This document shows positions 63,768 to 64,000 of a DNA stretch of 64,000 bases, piece by piece. The stretch's first letter is position 1, and every line of letters starts with the position of its first letter. The notes beneath the pieces were generated by a model. It was not told the origin of the DNA. It saw only the letters and a list, made by a program, of their open reading frames with translations, and did not search any database. This DNA is from Bacteroidota bacterium (GTDB lineage: Bacteria > Bacteroidota > Ignavibacteria > UBA10030 > UBA8401). The translations under genes were made by a program, and so were the position numbers. The stretch covers positions 1 to 64,000 of the forward strand of contig JAQCAB010000003.1 in the NCBI GenBank assembly GCA_027622375.1, written 5' to 3'.

Positions 63768-64000
63768 TTATTCTTTTTGTTCACCTTCAGTTTGTGTAGT
63801 TGCTTCTTCTTCAACTTCTGGTTTTGTTTCTTCTTGAACTGCAGCTAAAGTTCCCAATCCACTTTTTACATAAGTTCGAATCATTTTTGTAATTCTTCTT
63901 CTTGCTTTTAATTCATCATCAGGTGATAAAGATTTTAATGAAGCCATTCTATCTTCAAGTAGTGCTCTTGATTTAGATGGAAGCAGAGATAAAATTCTTT
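63768..64000 (-). CDS. C-terminal part of a FliG-C-like protein (cut by window edge, tentative)
   Basis: The minus-strand frame is open from the window edge to a TAA at 63770-63768 and encodes the last 76 residues. The sequence LLPSKSRALLEDRMASLKSLSPDDELKARRRITKMIRTYVKSGLG fits the pattern of the FliG C-terminal domain (R-A-x-x-L-x-E-D, then D-x-x-x-A-x-x-x-I, then R and G at the usual intervals). An acidic tail of about 25 residues follows (EETKPEVEEEATTQTEGEQKE). FliG is a flagellar rotor protein, but FliG-like domains occur in other proteins, so the name is tentative. Confidence 0.5.
   Translation of the reverse strand, partial: RILSLLPSKSRALLEDRMASLKSLSPDDELKARRRITKMIRTYVKSGLGTLAAVQEETKPEVEEEATTQTEGEQKE

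Noticed and set aside
1-64000. CRISPR array, insertion sequences, prophage or defence island
   Set aside because: I saw no direct-repeat array, transposase, integrase, phage or restriction gene; all genes look like chromosomal housekeeping or envelope functions.

Overview
The window is a gene-dense, strongly A+T-rich stretch of a Gram-negative bacterial chromosome, most likely from the Bacteroidota/Chlorobiota branch and probably Ignavibacteria. The evidence is two secreted proteases with C-terminal sorting regions of the type IX secretion type (one carries LSQNYPNPFNPSTTI), bacillithiol genes, several promoters of the form TTG-N20-TAnnTT(TG), AAAGGA-type ribosome sites mixed with many TTG starts, and a tmRNA tag ending NYALAA. 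Lineage is inferred; no rRNA gene is present. No gene-free stretch exceeds about 110 bases.

Layout. (1) 3-22564 is one long plus-strand run: a pterin cluster (QueD/PTPS fragment, folE, SDR), a TPR lipoprotein, pyrK-pyrD, folC, rho, three fatty-acid/butyrate genes (thiolase, 3-hydroxyacyl-CoA dehydrogenase, acyl-CoA dehydrogenase), lemA with two TPM-domain genes, a nitrilase-family amidase, gdhA, a 47-residue membrane ORF, bamD-like, a thioesterase, a secreted HEFFH metalloprotease and a cytochrome c maturation operon ccmABCDEF whose CcmE is the CXXXY variant. (2) 22570-23834 (minus) holds bshB1 and a membrane-anchored Cys-rich protein. (3) 23875-34552 (plus) holds xseA-xseB-dxs-PASTA-rpe-EamA-acyP-ispF-DedA-PAP2-lnt-ltaE-nth. 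(4) 34549-34788 (minus) is a small zinc-ribbon membrane protein. (5) 34859-41884 (plus) holds glcD-glcF, a large S8 protease and a hypothetical protein. (6) From 41924 to the end almost everything is on the minus strand: yqeY-cvpA-purL, then rimP-nusA-infB-rbfA-truB-ribF-rpsO-pnp (translation and RNA decay), a 1077-residue outer-membrane protein, tRNA-Leu(CAA), ygfZ-LOG-SirB1-tmRNA-dapF-dagK, and an edge fragment resembling the FliG C-terminal domain. bshC (plus) sits between yqeY and pnp.

How the genes work together. The cell makes bacillithiol (bshB1, bshC), c-type cytochromes (ccm), MEP-pathway isoprenoids (dxs, ispF), pyrimidines and purines (pyrKD, purL), lipoproteins (lnt, several lipoprotein candidates) and secreted type IX cargo. 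Most neighbours overlap by ATGA, TAATG or TTGA, indicating tight translational coupling.

Most notable observations: the CXXXY CcmE with an intact ccmABCDEF order and a hidden ccmD; a repeated promoter architecture visible at six sites, two of which predict leaderless mRNAs; a hairpin with a U-tract lying between the predicted rimP promoter and the rimP start; a tmRNA whose promoter overlaps the stop codon of the gene before it; and a PTPS-folE-SDR cluster that could make a biopterin-type cofactor. I did not see a CRISPR array, transposon, prophage or defence system.
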